This document shows, in pieces, positions 1 to 9,960 of a DNA stretch of 64,000 nucleotides. This stretch comes from Prochlorococcus marinus str. MIT 1013 (lineage in GTDB: Bacteria > Cyanobacteriota > Cyanobacteriia > PCC-6307 > Cyanobiaceae). Position numbers and translations under genes: made by a program. Under the pieces are notes generated by a model. That model saw only the letters and a list, made by a program, of their open reading frames with translations. It did no database searches and had not been told where the DNA came from. The DNA lies in NCBI RefSeq assembly GCF_027359395.1, contig NZ_CP114778.1, positions 682,001 through 746,000 on the forward strand, written 5' to 3'. Positions within the stretch are counted from its first letter, which is position 1. Each line of letters begins with the position of its first letter.

Positions 1-362
1 AATTCGTTGGAATTATCTTTTGAAATTTGATTGACTTTTGCTGCTGTTAAGCCAGCCGATCTTCTTATTCCCGAAGCGTCGTACATCACAATAAAAGCAA
101 TTGTTGAAGCCAAAGCAAATACTGGATCATTAAAACCAAGCTCAAGTCCAACTCCTGCAGCGGTTCCTGTTACCAAAGCCGAATGACTTGAAGGCATACC
201 ACCTGTTTCGATAAGTACTGACGGTCTCCACTTTTGCTTAAAGATTAATTCAAATAATAATTTAGAAAATTGAGCAAGTCCACATGCTGCTAGGCCCCAA
301 GCCAATACAGCATTATCAAGAATAAAAATAAATTGAAATTCGAAATCTGGATTAAGATTCAT
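1..362 (-). CDS. Divergent PAP2 (DUF212) family membrane protein, C-terminus off window
   Basis: The minus strand reads [20 protein letters not shown] from an ATG at 362-360 and stays open to the window edge, so the C-terminus is missing. The run [20 protein letters not shown] (around residues 45-65) matches the GGMPSSHSA signature of the small acidPPc/VanZ-like 'divergent PAP2' membrane family, which is widespread in cyanobacteria and plants; its activity is not established. Its ATG overlaps the TGA of the upstream crtE gene (ATGA), which suggests translational coupling in one transcript. Confidence 0.85.
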   Translation of the reverse strand, partial: MNLNPDFEFQFIFILDNAVLAWGLAACGLAQFSKLLFELIFKQKWRPSVLIETGGMPSSHSALVTGTAAGVGLELGFNDPVFALASTIAFIVMYDASGIRRSAGLTAAKVNQISKDNSNE

Positions 363-1258
363 CTATCTCTACTTGTGATGTAATCAGCCAATGCAAGAAG
401 AGGTTTTGATTTTTCTGGCCAAGGATTAAGAGCATTTTTTGCTTTAGCGACTAAAAGATCTGCTCTCCTTCTTGATTCATCAAGACCAAGCAATTTGGGA
501 TAAGTAGTCTTATCAGCAATTAAATCCTTTCCTGCTGTTTTGCCCAATACTTCACTACTTGCTGTTACATCAAGAATGTCATCAATTATTTGAAATGCCA
601 AGCCAATCCCTCTTGCATAGACACTTAGTGCTTCCAGAAGCTTCTCATCAGCTCCGCCAATCAATGCTCCGCAAGTTACACATGCCTTGAGCAAAGCACC
701 TGTTTTGTGAAGGTGAATGTACTCCAGAGTTTCTAAATCAACTTCTTTCCCTTCACAATCGAGATCAACTACTTGTCCTCCAACTAGTCCAGGAGCCCCA
801 GCAACCAAAGAAAGCTCACCAACTATTTTCAATAGTCTCTCTGACGGTATTCCCTCTGTTCGAATTGACACCATCTCAAAAGCTCTAGTCAATAGAGCAT
901 CTCCAGCAAGTATGGCTACCGCATCTCCGTAGACTTTGTGATTCGTTGGACGCCCTCGACGAAGATCGTCATTATCCATTGAAGGTAGATCATCATGGAT
1001 AAGAGACATTGTATGAATCATTTCCAGAGCAACTGCTGTAGGCAAAGCTTTTTCAACTTCGCCTCCAGCAAGTTCGCAGGCAGCAAGACAAAGTATTGGT
1101 CTTAATCTCTTTCCCCCCGCCAAAAGGGAATAGCGCATAGATTCTCTTAATTTTTCTGGCTTTTCAGGGCCCAGAGATGCATCCAGTGCATCTTCAACGC
1201 GAGTTCTAGATTTCTCTAGATACTCAGCGAAGTCAAAAGAAGCGATTGCTTCCTGCAT
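359..1258 (-). CDS. crtE: Geranylgeranyl diphosphate synthase
   Basis: A 299-aa trans-prenyltransferase of the FPP/GGPP synthase family, which condenses IPP with allylic diphosphates to give the C20 precursor for carotenoids, the chlorophyll phytyl chain and quinones. The first Asp-rich motif is visible as [19 protein letters not shown] (about residues 85-103), the second as FQIIDDILD (about 221-229), and KTGALL lies between them. Length is normal. The gene follows folD by about 40 bp on the same strand and overlaps the DUF212 gene downstream. Product chain length (C15 or C20) cannot be read with certainty; GGPP synthase is favoured because cyanobacteria use a single crtE-type enzyme. Confidence 0.92.
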   Translation of the reverse strand: MQEAIASFDFAEYLEKSRTRVEDALDASLGPEKPEKLRESMRYSLLAGGKRLRPILCLAACELAGGEVEKALPTAVALEMIHTMSLIHDDLPSMDNDDLRRGRPTNHKVYGDAVAILAGDALLTRAFEMVSIRTEGIPSERLLKIVGELSLVAGAPGLVGGQVVDLDCEGKEVDLETLEYIHLHKTGALLKACVTCGALIGGADEKLLEALSVYARGIGLAFQIIDDILDVTASSEVLGKTAGKDLIADKTTYPKLLGLDESRRRADLLVAKAKNALNPWPEKSKPLLALADYITSRDR

Positions 1259-1300
1259 GCAAAAAATCGATTCCTACCAATTCTCTCAGGACATTGTGAT

Positions 1301-2212
1301 TCATGGAAGTAAATGACTAATAGTTAAAGGTAATCCACAATGTTTCTGCCACCTATCAACCGTATTTGTTAGAAGCATTGTTACTGTCATAGGCCCTACA
1401 CCGCCTGGAACCGGAGAATAAGCAGCTACTTTATCTTCAATTTCAAATATCTTTACATCTCCACAAAGTTTACTCTTTTTAAGATTTTTCAAATCTTCTT
1501 GATCAGGCGAAAGTCTATGAATGCCAACATCAATAACCACGCAATTCTCGCTTACATGATTTTTCCCAATCAAAAAGGGCTTGCCAGTTGCTACTACAAG
1601 TAAATCAGCCTCCCTAGTCAAAGAAGGTAAATCTTTAGTTCTTGAATGAGCAACCGTGACAGTGGCATTTGCAGCTTCAAGCATTAATGCCATTGGCTTA
1701 CCAACAAGAATGCTACGTCCAACAACTACTGCTCTTTTCCCTTCGATTTTGATTTGATTACGTTCAAGCAAAGACATAACACCAGCAGGAGTGCATGATC
1801 TTGGGCCTTTTTCTCCCTTTATTAATCTTCCTAAGTTCAAAGGATGTAAACCATCAGCATCCTTATCAGGATCAATACTCTTCAGCAAGGTAGCCTCATC
1901 AAGATGCGAGGGTAATGGAAGTTGCAATAGAATTCCATCAACATTCTTTTCTTGATTCAAACTTTTAATGATTTCTGTAAGTTCCTCCAATGAAATATCT
2001 TCTTTTAAATGCTTTGCAAAACTTCTAACACCTATTCGATCGCATGCTTTTTCTTTGTAATTGACATAAACTCCACTGGCAGGATCATTCCCAACCCTAA
2101 TGACAGCAAGACCAGGGGGACGGTTCGCAACTTCCAAACCATCTTCGATAGCCTGTTGAAGTATATCTTCAATCTCCTTAGCAAGTTTTTTTCCATCTAA
2201 AATTTTTGGCAT
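1301..2212 (-). CDS. folD: Bifunctional methylenetetrahydrofolate dehydrogenase/cyclohydrolase
   Basis: A 303-aa FolD, which interconverts 5,10-methylene-THF and 10-formyl-THF with NADP in the cytosol. Family signatures are visible: [15 protein letters not shown], with the catalytic Lys region near residue 54, [13 protein letters not shown] (about 93-105), the NADP-binding stretch [18 protein letters not shown], and [15 protein letters not shown] near the C-terminus. Length and ATG start are normal. It lies immediately upstream of crtE on the same strand and is divergent from the HD-domain gene at 2269, with a shared intergenic region of about 56 bp. Confidence 0.96.
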   Translation of the reverse strand: MPKILDGKKLAKEIEDILQQAIEDGLEVANRPPGLAVIRVGNDPASGVYVNYKEKACDRIGVRSFAKHLKEDISLEELTEIIKSLNQEKNVDGILLQLPLPSHLDEATLLKSIDPDKDADGLHPLNLGRLIKGEKGPRSCTPAGVMSLLERNQIKIEGKRAVVVGRSILVGKPMALMLEAANATVTVAHSRTKDLPSLTREADLLVVATGKPFLIGKNHVSENCVVIDVGIHRLSPDQEDLKNLKKSKLCGDVKIFEIEDKVAAYSPVPGGVGPMTVTMLLTNTVDRWQKHCGLPLTISHLLP

Positions 2213-2268
2213 AAATAAAATGAATACGATTTCAATTAATCAACTCATTAAACCTAGCGTCAGGGCAG

Positions 2269-4368
2269 GTGAGAAAGTCTTTGGCTAAATTAACAAGTCC
2301 AAAAAGAATTTGGAGAATATGGTTAGGGAGTCAATCTCCCAGACGTCCAATACTTCGCTGGTCAGCCACTGACAAGTTAGGTCTACTCATGGTCTGTCTA
2401 TTAATAGCAATATTTTCAAGTTATAAGTTACTTGCAGTTCCCGATCTTAAACCAGGAGATATTGCTCAATTCAATGTAATAGCTCCTAGAGATGCAAAGG
2501 TAATAGACACTAAGGATTTAAAAGAAAAGAAACAAGGCTTAAAAGAAAGTTTTGTACAAGTAATAGACCAGACTCAATCAAATAATTTAGAAAAAACTGT
2601 TTTGAAGAAAATCAAGACACTTCGTAGCTTAAAGGATAATAATTTTGAGGTAGGTTTAAATGAAATTAACCTAACAAATTCAGAGAAAATTTGGCTGGTT
2701 AATGTTTCAGATAATGAATGGGCAGAATGGAAAAAAGAGATAAAAGCTGTTTCAAGGAAAATGCTTTCTCAAGGAATTATTAATACACTTGCACTTGACC
2801 ACCTTAATGATGCTTCTTCACTACAATTAATTGATCTAGGCGACAAAGATTCTCCAAACAGATCATTAGGAGCAAAAATATTATCAAATAGTTTTCATCA
2901 AAAAAGTAATTTAAAAGTTGATAAATTAAAAACTAATATATTACTTGAAAATTTAATTAATCAAGATGGTATAAGAAAAATAAATGTTAAAGAAGGCAGT
3001 TTGATTTCAAGAAAAGGGGAGCCTATAAGTTCAGAAGAATTTGATATACTAGAACATTTTAATAAAGTAAGTCGAAGTCCTAGACCTTTAAAGTGGTTAA
3101 TCACTTTCTCTGAATCTATGGGTGGTTGTGGATTACTTCTTATGATCATGAGAAGAGAAAAGCCTAGGCTTAACGCTAGACATGGATTACTATCTTTAAC
3201 TTTATTATTTGTAGTTCAATTAACAAAAGGTTGGCTTGGACCGCTAGCAAGTCCAATGCAATTAATATTACCTCCCACACTACTTCTTTCACAAGGAATA
3301 GGTACGACAACATCATTGGCCTGGATGGCCACTGCTAGTCTGATGTGGCCATCATCTCTTAATGAATTAGGTGAAGTTAGACTAATAATTGCTTGCATGG
3401 CTGGATCATTTGTTGCTTTTTTAGGTAGAAGGATGAGAAGCCGTGCACAAGTTCTTCAAATAGCTGTATTTATACCTTTAGGTGCATTATTAGGGCAATG
3501 GTTTATTTTTAATCAATTAATTAACGAAAAAAATATAGAATTCAAAAGCCTATCTTTTGACCCTAATTCTCTTTTCAATGAGACTCTTATTATAAGTGCA
3601 ATACTAATGGTAACTATATTAATTATCCCAATATTAGAAAACACATTTGGATTACTTACCAGAGCAAGATTAATGGAACTTGCTGATCAAGAACGTCCTT
3701 TACTTCGCCGTTTATCCAGAGAAGCGCCAGGCACATTTGAGCATACATTAACAATTTTAAGCCTTGCAGAAGAAGGAGCAAGAGTCATTGGAGCTGATGT
3801 TGACTTAATAAGAACTGGAGCTCTCTATCATGATGTGGGAAAATTACATGCTCCTAATTGGTTTATTGAAAATCAGAAAGATGGGATAAACCCACATGAA
3901 GAAATAAAAAACCCATACAAAAGTGCCGATATTCTTCAAGCCCATGTAGATGAAGGATTGAAACTTGCTAGGAGATATCGACTTCCATCTCCTATCGCTG
4001 ATTTCATCCCAGAACATCAAGGAACATTAAAAATGGGATATTTTCTTCATAAAGCTCGAGAAAGTGATCCTTCTGCTTCTGAAAAACGTTTCAGATATAA
4101 AGGACCTATTCCTCATTCCAAAGAAACTGGAATCCTTATGCTTGCTGATGGATGCGAAGCTGCTTTAAGAGCTCTAGATTCCTCTTCTTCAGACAACGAC
4201 GCTTGCAAAACAGTTAGAAAAATAATTCAATCACGTCAGATTGATGGGCAATTAAAAGAAAGCAGTTTAACAAGAGCAGAAATAGAAATAATCCTTAGGG
4301 CTTTTGTCACTGTATGGAGGCGAATGCGTCACAGAAGATTGAAATATCCAAGCTTTAATTCTAGGTAA
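2269..4368 (+). CDS. 7TM-HD family membrane hydrolase (PgpH-like, HDIG domain)
   Basis: A 699-aa protein with a GTG start. It has an N-terminal membrane anchor (about residues 38-55), a long extracytoplasmic region, a bundle of hydrophobic helices (about 275-465) and a cytoplasmic HD domain. The HD motif appears as TFEHTLTILSLAEEGA then GALYHDVGKLHAPNWFIENQ (about 490-545), with EHQGT near 585. This is the architecture of 7TM-HD proteins; Listeria PgpH of this family hydrolyses c-di-AMP. A role in cyclic-dinucleotide turnover is an inference from that homologue. Confidence 0.85.
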   Translation: MRKSLAKLTSPKRIWRIWLGSQSPRRPILRWSATDKLGLLMVCLLIAIFSSYKLLAVPDLKPGDIAQFNVIAPRDAKVIDTKDLKEKKQGLKESFVQVIDQTQSNNLEKTVLKKIKTLRSLKDNNFEVGLNEINLTNSEKIWLVNVSDNEWAEWKKEIKAVSRKMLSQGIINTLALDHLNDASSLQLIDLGDKDSPNRSLGAKILSNSFHQKSNLKVDKLKTNILLENLINQDGIRKINVKEGSLISRKGEPISSEEFDILEHFNKVSRSPRPLKWLITFSESMGGCGLLLMIMRREKPRLNARHGLLSLTLLFVVQLTKGWLGPLASPMQLILPPTLLLSQGIGTTTSLAWMATASLMWPSSLNELGEVRLIIACMAGSFVAFLGRRMRSRAQVLQIAVFIPLGALLGQWFIFNQLINEKNIEFKSLSFDPNSLFNETLIISAILMVTILIIPILENTFGLLTRARLMELADQERPLLRRLSREAPGTFEHTLTILSLAEEGARVIGADVDLIRTGALYHDVGKLHAPNWFIENQKDGINPHEEIKNPYKSADILQAHVDEGLKLARRYRLPSPIADFIPEHQGTLKMGYFLHKARESDPSASEKRFRYKGPIPHSKETGILMLADGCEAALRALDSSSSDNDACKTVRKIIQSRQIDGQLKESSLTRAEIEIILRAFVTVWRRMRHRRLKYPSFNSR

Positions 4369-4402
4369 AAAGTATCAACTTTATTGGAATATCCAAAATA
4401 AG

Positions 4403-4792
4403 TTAAAGCCTTATTCGTCTATGTCCTCTTCTACACCAGTAGAGTAAAGCTAATAAATTAAGCAAAGCAATTATCAATAATAATCCACTTATCCCAAAAA
4501 GATCATTGACTTTAATTAATCTGATTATTCCATAAGGCAAAGTTCCTGAAAGAGTCATAGATAAAGCAACTATTGATAAAATCACACCCCATCCTCTTTG
4601 AGCAAATAGACCTGCTGAAGCAACAATTCCAGTTACTGCAGCTGGCCAAGCAAGACTAATAGCAAGCGTAATATTGGCAGTTTGAAGCGGTGGTCCTGAT
4701 CCAACGACATAAGCAATAAAAGGAATTGCAAGTGTATTTGAGATCAAACCAAACCAAGTAAGCGTCCAATAGCCGCGCATTACTGTATCCAT
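4403..4792 (-). CDS. Small four-helix membrane protein, function unknown
   Basis: 129 aa, with four hydrophobic segments at about residues 8-28, 37-62, 68-90 and 96-118, and a basic C-terminal tail (CRRGHRRIRL). I do not recognise a named family. Hydrophobicity, normal codon use and its place on the minus strand among conserved genes make it a credible membrane protein. It converges with the HD-domain gene at 4368, leaving about 34 bp between stop codons. Confidence 0.65.
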   Translation of the reverse strand: MDTVMRGYWTLTWFGLISNTLAIPFIAYVVGSGPPLQTANITLAISLAWPAAVTGIVASAGLFAQRGWGVILSIVALSMTLSGTLPYGIIRLIKVNDLFGISGLLLIIALLNLLALLYWCRRGHRRIRL

Positions 4793-4844
4793 CTTTAAAA
4801 AATTATTCTCTCAAATAAAATCATAAGATTGTTAATAATTTATT

Positions 4845-5084
4845 TTAGGCGAGAGAAGGTTCCAAACAATTAGATGGATAACAAACAGTTCTCCAGGTTC
4901 CATTTCCTGCTAGCACTTCTACACCAATGCCTCTATCTTTAATTGTGCACCTCAATCCTTGACCATTGCACCAAACTTTTGCTGCTTTAAGGGCTGCATC
5001 AATACTTTCATAGGGAGCATCGAGAACATGATGAGGATCTCCATCAAGTCCTGTAAGTCGGTAAAGATTTCTTTTAAGAGCCAT
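4845..5084 (-). CDS. Conserved 79-aa hypothetical protein
   Basis: A soluble 79-aa protein beginning MALKRNLYRLTGLDGDPHHV. It looks like a compact alpha/beta fold with two Cys (WCNGQGLRC) and a C-terminal Cys pair. I infer that it is one of the small conserved proteins typical of marine picocyanobacteria; I cannot assign a function. It reads on the same strand as leuA, about 130 bp downstream of it, so it may share the leuA transcript. Confidence 0.6.
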   Translation of the reverse strand: MALKRNLYRLTGLDGDPHHVLDAPYESIDAALKAAKVWCNGQGLRCTIKDRGIGVEVLAGNGTWRTVCYPSNCLEPSLA

Positions 5085-5211
5085 TTATGTGCGCATATCA
5101 AATCGTCACATCATATTTTAATCTTTGATTAGGTGATTAGTGCGATTTATCAAAAAAAAATTTACGGAAACCTATTCATGATTTTTAAAGATATTTTATG
5201 AAACTAAGTAA

Positions 5212-6831
5212 TCAAACCCCTTCTTTGTCTACCTGGGCCAAATCATGTTGTGGATGAATGGTTTTCCTTCCCTGAGCCGCTACTAATCTATTAAGCGCAT
5301 TTATGTATGCCTGGGCAGCTGCAACAACAACATCAGTATCAGCAGAATGACCAGAGAAGAGATTTCCTTCACTTCTTATTCGAATGGTAACTTCTCCTAA
5401 AGCATCTATTCCTTCTGTAACTGACTTTACGGAAAATTCAATCAATTCATTAGGCTCTTCAATTAGAGAATCCAAAGCTCGTACAACTGCATCAACAGGA
5501 CCCGTTCCAAGAGAGACTGCTGTTTTCTCTTCACCCTCTTCTCCAACAACAGTAACTGTTGCTGTGGGCATTAAGGATGTTCCACAACTTACTTGGACCA
5601 ATTTCAATTGGAACAACGCTTCTGGTAGTTGAACTTGTTCGCTAACAATGGCCTCTAGATCACGATCTGTTATCTCTCTTTTTCTATCGGCTAAGTCTTT
5701 AAATCTAGCGAAAGCATCATTAAGATCTTCTCTATTTAAATCATATCCAAGGTCCTCTAATCTTGCTCGAACAGCACTCCTACCACTCAATTTTCCTAAA
5801 GAAATTTTATTGTCGGACAATCCAACTGTTTTTGCATCGATAATTTCATATGTAAGCCTATTTTTTAATACTCCATCTTGATGAATTCCAGATTCATGCG
5901 CAAAAGCGTTAGCTCCAACAATTGCTTTATTCGGTTGTACGACCATCCCAGTTAGATTGGAAACCAAACGGGAGGACTTCGTTATTTCCTCTGTTCTAAC
6001 TGCTGTTAAAGGGGTAGGAGATTCAGGAGGCCTGCCAAAAAACGGATTAAAATATGATCTTCTTACATGAAGAGCCACAATCAATTCTTCTAAAGCTGCA
6101 TTACCTGCTCTCTCTCCAATTCCATTAATAGTGCATTCAAATTGTCTAGCTCCATTCTTGACAGCCTCAAGAAAGTTTGCAACTGCAAGTCCTAAGTCAT
6201 TGTGACCATGAACTGAGAGAACTGCTTCATTAATATTTGGAACATTTTTATTGATATTTAATATTAAATCTCCAAATTCAGAAGGGGTTGTATAACCAAC
6301 TGTATCTGGAATATTAATTGTATTAGCTCCAGAAGATATGGCTAATTCAATTACTTCATACAAAAAATCTAAATCACTTCTTGCAGCATCTTCACAGGAA
6401 AATTCTACGTCATCAACAAAACTTTTAGCGTAGCCAACCATATCTGGAACGATATCAAGAACTTCTTTTCTGGATTTTCTTAATTTATGCTCAAGATGAA
6501 TATCACTGGTTGCAATGAAGGTATGAATCCTTTTTCTGGGAGCTGGAGCAATCGCATCAGCACAAGCTTTGATATCAGGTTTTGAGGCTCTTGATAATCC
6601 GCAAATAATAGGTCCTTCTTCTCCACCTACATGCTCAGCTATTTTTTGAACTGCTGCAAAATCTCCTGGACTAGCGAAAGGGAATCCTGCCTCAATAACA
6701 TCGACACCTAATCTTGCTAATTGTTGAGCAATAGCCAACTTTTCTTCTAAATTAAGACTTGCACCAGGGGATTGCTCTCCATCCCTTAAAGTGGTATCAA
6801 AAATTAAAACTCGGCCTGGATCTTTGGCCAT
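5212..6831 (-). CDS. leuA: 2-isopropylmalate synthase
   Basis: 539 aa. It condenses acetyl-CoA with 2-oxoisovalerate, the first committed step of leucine synthesis. The N-terminal TIM barrel carries [15 protein letters not shown] (about residues 12-26) and the metal-binding [14 protein letters not shown] (about 205-218), followed by [13 protein letters not shown]. The C-terminal LeuA dimer/allosteric domain (about 390-520, [13 protein letters not shown] and [22 protein letters not shown]) is intact, so leucine feedback inhibition is expected. The gene stands alone, transcribed away from the GH57 gene. Confidence 0.97.
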   Translation of the reverse strand: MAKDPGRVLIFDTTLRDGEQSPGASLNLEEKLAIAQQLARLGVDVIEAGFPFASPGDFAAVQKIAEHVGGEEGPIICGLSRASKPDIKACADAIAPAPRKRIHTFIATSDIHLEHKLRKSRKEVLDIVPDMVGYAKSFVDDVEFSCEDAARSDLDFLYEVIELAISSGANTINIPDTVGYTTPSEFGDLILNINKNVPNINEAVLSVHGHNDLGLAVANFLEAVKNGARQFECTINGIGERAGNAALEELIVALHVRRSYFNPFFGRPPESPTPLTAVRTEEITKSSRLVSNLTGMVVQPNKAIVGANAFAHESGIHQDGVLKNRLTYEIIDAKTVGLSDNKISLGKLSGRSAVRARLEDLGYDLNREDLNDAFARFKDLADRKREITDRDLEAIVSEQVQLPEALFQLKLVQVSCGTSLMPTATVTVVGEEGEEKTAVSLGTGPVDAVVRALDSLIEEPNELIEFSVKSVTEGIDALGEVTIRIRSEGNLFSGHSADTDVVVAAAQAYINALNRLVAAQGRKTIHPQHDLAQVDKEGV

Positions 6832-7153
6832 AACATGAAATATATAAAAATAACTAGACCTTATTGAGATCTAAATCAAAATAATTCTAGTATATTTTTC
6901 ATAAATTTCTAGAAAAAATATTAAGTTTCTAACTATTTAATTAATCTTTTCATATTAATTTTTCATAAATAGTAAAAATTTAAGATTTAACATCAAATTT
7001 TAATAAAAAAAAATCTAAGAAATAAGTCAAAAATTAATTATTTTCAAGTAACTATTTTGACTAGATTTAAATTACAACTTAAAGATTATCTTTTGTAGTA
7101 CGGCTAAAGAGTATAAGTATCAAAGTGTCTATTCCAAAAATCTGGGAGTTTTA
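6832..7153. promoter_or_regulatory. Divergent intergenic region between leuA and GH57 gene
   Basis: About 320 bp, strongly A+T-rich, without a credible ORF. It must hold the promoters of leuA (minus strand) and of the GH57 gene (plus strand). I see many TATAAT-like hexamers but cannot choose one. No clear hairpin or RNA gene is visible. Confidence 0.4.
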
Positions 7154-8719
7154 ATGACTAAAGGCAATCTCGCCATAGTCCTGCATGCTCATCTACCTTA
7201 CGTGAGATCAGAAGAACCTGGCTCCTTAGAGGAGGATTGGTTCTTTCAAGCTCTGGTGGAATGTTATTTACCACTATTAGAAACACTTGAAGAAGCTTCC
7301 ATAGAAAAAGATCTAACACCTAAAATCACAATAGGTTTATCGCCTACTTTGCTTTCGCTTTTGGAGGATGAAGTATTAAAAAATCGTTTTGAAGAATGGG
7401 TGGCTATTAGATTAGATCTTCTAAATACATTAGAAACAGACTGCATAACAGCAGCATTACATCTAAAAGATCACTTAAAACGCCAATTAAAAAGCTGGAA
7501 AAGCTGCAAAGGTGATCTAATAGGAAGATTTAAGAAATTACAACTATCAGAAGTAATTGATATTCTCACATGCGCAGCCACTCATGGATATCTTCCTCTT
7601 TTAAGAGAAAACCCTGAAGCAGTTAGGGCTCAATTAAAAACTGCGGTAAGAGAGCATCAACGGCTTTTCATAGACTCTCCATTGGGTATTTGGTTGCCTG
7701 AATGTGCTTATTACGAAGGCTTAGATGAATTAATGGCTGAATCAGGTCTTAGATATGCAGTCCTAGACGGACATGGCTTATTAAATGCAGATCCAAGACC
7801 AAGATATGGTTTATATGCACCTATTTGCACAAGAAAAGGAGTCGCTTTTTTTGGTAGAGATAGTGAATCAACTCTTCCAGTTTGGTCAGCAAGGGATGGA
7901 TATCCTGGGAATCCAGACTACAGAGAATTCCATAGAGACTTGGGCTGGGATTTATCAATAGAAAGCTTAAAAAAGATAGGTATCAAGGGGAAAAGGCCCT
8001 TAGGTATAAAATTATTTAAGATTTCATCTCAAAATACACCTTTAGAAAACAAACAACAATATGATCCAAAAGCGGCAATAGAAAGTGTTGAAAAAGATGC
8101 AGAGAGCTATTTACTAGACAGAAAAAAACAACTTATAAAACTTGAAAAATCAATGAAAATAGAACCATTATTAATCGCTCCTTTTGATGCAGAACTTTTT
8201 GGTCATTGGTGGTTTGAAGGCCCAAAATTTCTCTCGCATTTATTTATCAAATCAAAAAAGAAAGGTATTAAGTTAATTACTTTAAAAGAGGCTCTTCAAT
8301 TAACTCCCCAAATCCAATTATGCAATCCTTCTCCATCTAGTTGGGGACAAGGTGGCTTTCATAATTATTGGTTAAGCAAGTCAAATGCTTGGATTGTTCA
8401 TGAATGGAGTAAAGCAGGAAGAGAAATGGTCAGTATTTGTTCCGGAGGTTTTATAGAAGAATCAAATATCAAAATTATTAAACAAGCTGGCAGAGAACTT
8501 TTACTATCTCAATCTTCAGATTGGAGTTTTATCCTCAAAGCAGGCACGACAACTGAGCTTGCAAGAGAAAGAATAAACATGCATCTAAAAAGATTTTGGA
8601 TGTTAATTAATGCAATTAAAGACAATAAAGTTATCACCGGAAAAATTATAGAAGGAATCGAGAAAGAGGATTGTATATTTCCTTTAATTTCACCTATAGA
8701 TTGGAAAAAGAAAATCTAA
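7154..8719 (+). CDS. GH57-family 1,4-alpha-glucan branching enzyme
   Basis: 521 aa. It begins with the GH57 signature LAIVLHAHLPYVRSEEPGSL. The catalytic Glu is probably in GIWLPECAYYEGLDELM (about residue 182) and the catalytic Asp in IAPFDAELFGHWWFEGP (about residue 342), matching the two conserved motifs of GH57 branching enzymes. The C-terminal helical domain includes SSWGQGGFHNYWL. It probably makes alpha-1,6 branches in glycogen in the cytosol. Substrate choice within GH57 (branching versus amylase) is inferred from the family subgroup. Confidence 0.88.
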   Translation: MTKGNLAIVLHAHLPYVRSEEPGSLEEDWFFQALVECYLPLLETLEEASIEKDLTPKITIGLSPTLLSLLEDEVLKNRFEEWVAIRLDLLNTLETDCITAALHLKDHLKRQLKSWKSCKGDLIGRFKKLQLSEVIDILTCAATHGYLPLLRENPEAVRAQLKTAVREHQRLFIDSPLGIWLPECAYYEGLDELMAESGLRYAVLDGHGLLNADPRPRYGLYAPICTRKGVAFFGRDSESTLPVWSARDGYPGNPDYREFHRDLGWDLSIESLKKIGIKGKRPLGIKLFKISSQNTPLENKQQYDPKAAIESVEKDAESYLLDRKKQLIKLEKSMKIEPLLIAPFDAELFGHWWFEGPKFLSHLFIKSKKKGIKLITLKEALQLTPQIQLCNPSPSSWGQGGFHNYWLSKSNAWIVHEWSKAGREMVSICSGGFIEESNIKIIKQAGRELLLSQSSDWSFILKAGTTTELARERINMHLKRFWMLINAIKDNKVITGKIIEGIEKEDCIFPLISPIDWKKKI

Positions 8720-8727
8720 ATTATTTC

Positions 8728-9960
8728 TTACTTTTTTATCAAAAGACCAATCATTCCAAATCTAACTTTAAGTGGAGCAATAGAGAATAGTTTGAGCATA
8801 ACAATAAAGAGCCTTGGTAAAGGAAGAGTATTTGTTAAATATCCGTACCAATCTTTTTTAGGTAATTTAAAAAAGGTATCAAAAAAAGATCTTAGTAGGG
8901 ACTCATCAAAGCTCATTAGTCTTTGCAATCCAAACTGATAAAGACGATGTCTTTGAACTAATTCAGTTGTCCAAAGGATTTTCCATCCTCTTCTTGCTAT
9001 CTGAGAGGTAGGCATAAGTGGATCCTTTTTGATTACTTTGGCTATCTCTTTTGCTAACGAGGGTGCTCTCCTTAAAAGGCTGCCAACCATGTATCCCGAT
9101 GCAGGGTGAACCATACTGGCTGAGCCTCCAAAGGCCAAAAGAGGCTGATCTCTATAGGGCAATGGCAAATTCATTGGAAAAAGACAATGTTCTTCATGTA
9201 TTACTTCCTCAATTTGAATACCTTTGTTAGATAGTCGTGAATTTAATCTTGCTTTTAATGATTCAAATGAAACTGGAGGTGCACACGCCAGAGATGTTTC
9301 TTCTACAAAATAATTCCCGTCTCCCAGGTCCATAGCATAAAGAAAAGAGGGTGGTTCTTCCAATTCGTTGGCACTTAAATGGTCTGGTCTAAAATCCATC
9401 AATACAAAACGATTCTCCTCCACAGGAGCAGAACTAAATTTTCCAACCACCCCATAGGCAGCTTGCTTGGCTATTTGCCCATGATTAGGCCTTCTAATAA
9501 AAGGTGTTTTGTGACCGCTTGCATCAATAACTAGCCTAGCAAAATATTTTTTCCCAGAATTGCAAATAACAACCGTTTCTCTTTCACTAAAATCAATATT
9601 TTTGACGGTTTCTACTTGCCAAGAAAGTCCATTGCATCTCTCTAGAAGTGCCTCCTGAAAATTAATTGAATTAAAAAGGCCGTAATCAAGATAGTGATTA
9701 GTGCAACTATTACCCTTTTTACTTAATCCATCTCCAAAGAAACTAACAGTATCTTTCCATCTATATTTTAATAATTCTTGCATATTTATAGACTCAAGTT
9801 CAGACGCCCATATCCCATAAGTATTGGGCCAAGGTTCTAAAGGGGACTTAGAAGCTATTGCCTCAACATTAAGTCCTTGTTGAACCAACTCAGCAGTGAT
9901 GCAAAGAGCAGCAGGTCCTGCCCCCATAACTAATACATCAGCAGAATTATTCAATTTCAA
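8728..9960 (-). CDS. crtL: Lycopene cyclase (CrtL type)
   Basis: A 410-aa FAD/NAD(P)-dependent cyclase of the plant/cyanobacterial CrtL family, which closes the ionone rings of carotenoids. The dinucleotide fold is at the N-terminus ([18 protein letters not shown], about residues 9-26). Further family stretches are [45 protein letters not shown] and LLRRAPSLA. Prochlorococcus has two such cyclases (beta and epsilon/beta); I cannot say from sequence alone which this is. Its start overlaps the stop of gyrA by 4 bp, so the two genes probably form an operon. Confidence 0.88.
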   Translation of the reverse strand: MKLNNSADVLVMGAGPAALCITAELVQQGLNVEAIASKSPLEPWPNTYGIWASELESINMQELLKYRWKDTVSFFGDGLSKKGNSCTNHYLDYGLFNSINFQEALLERCNGLSWQVETVKNIDFSERETVVICNSGKKYFARLVIDASGHKTPFIRRPNHGQIAKQAAYGVVGKFSSAPVEENRFVLMDFRPDHLSANELEEPPSFLYAMDLGDGNYFVEETSLACAPPVSFESLKARLNSRLSNKGIQIEEVIHEEHCLFPMNLPLPYRDQPLLAFGGSASMVHPASGYMVGSLLRRAPSLAKEIAKVIKKDPLMPTSQIARRGWKILWTTELVQRHRLYQFGLQRLMSFDESLLRSFFDTFFKLPKKDWYGYLTNTLPLPRLFIVMLKLFSIAPLKVRFGMIGLLIKK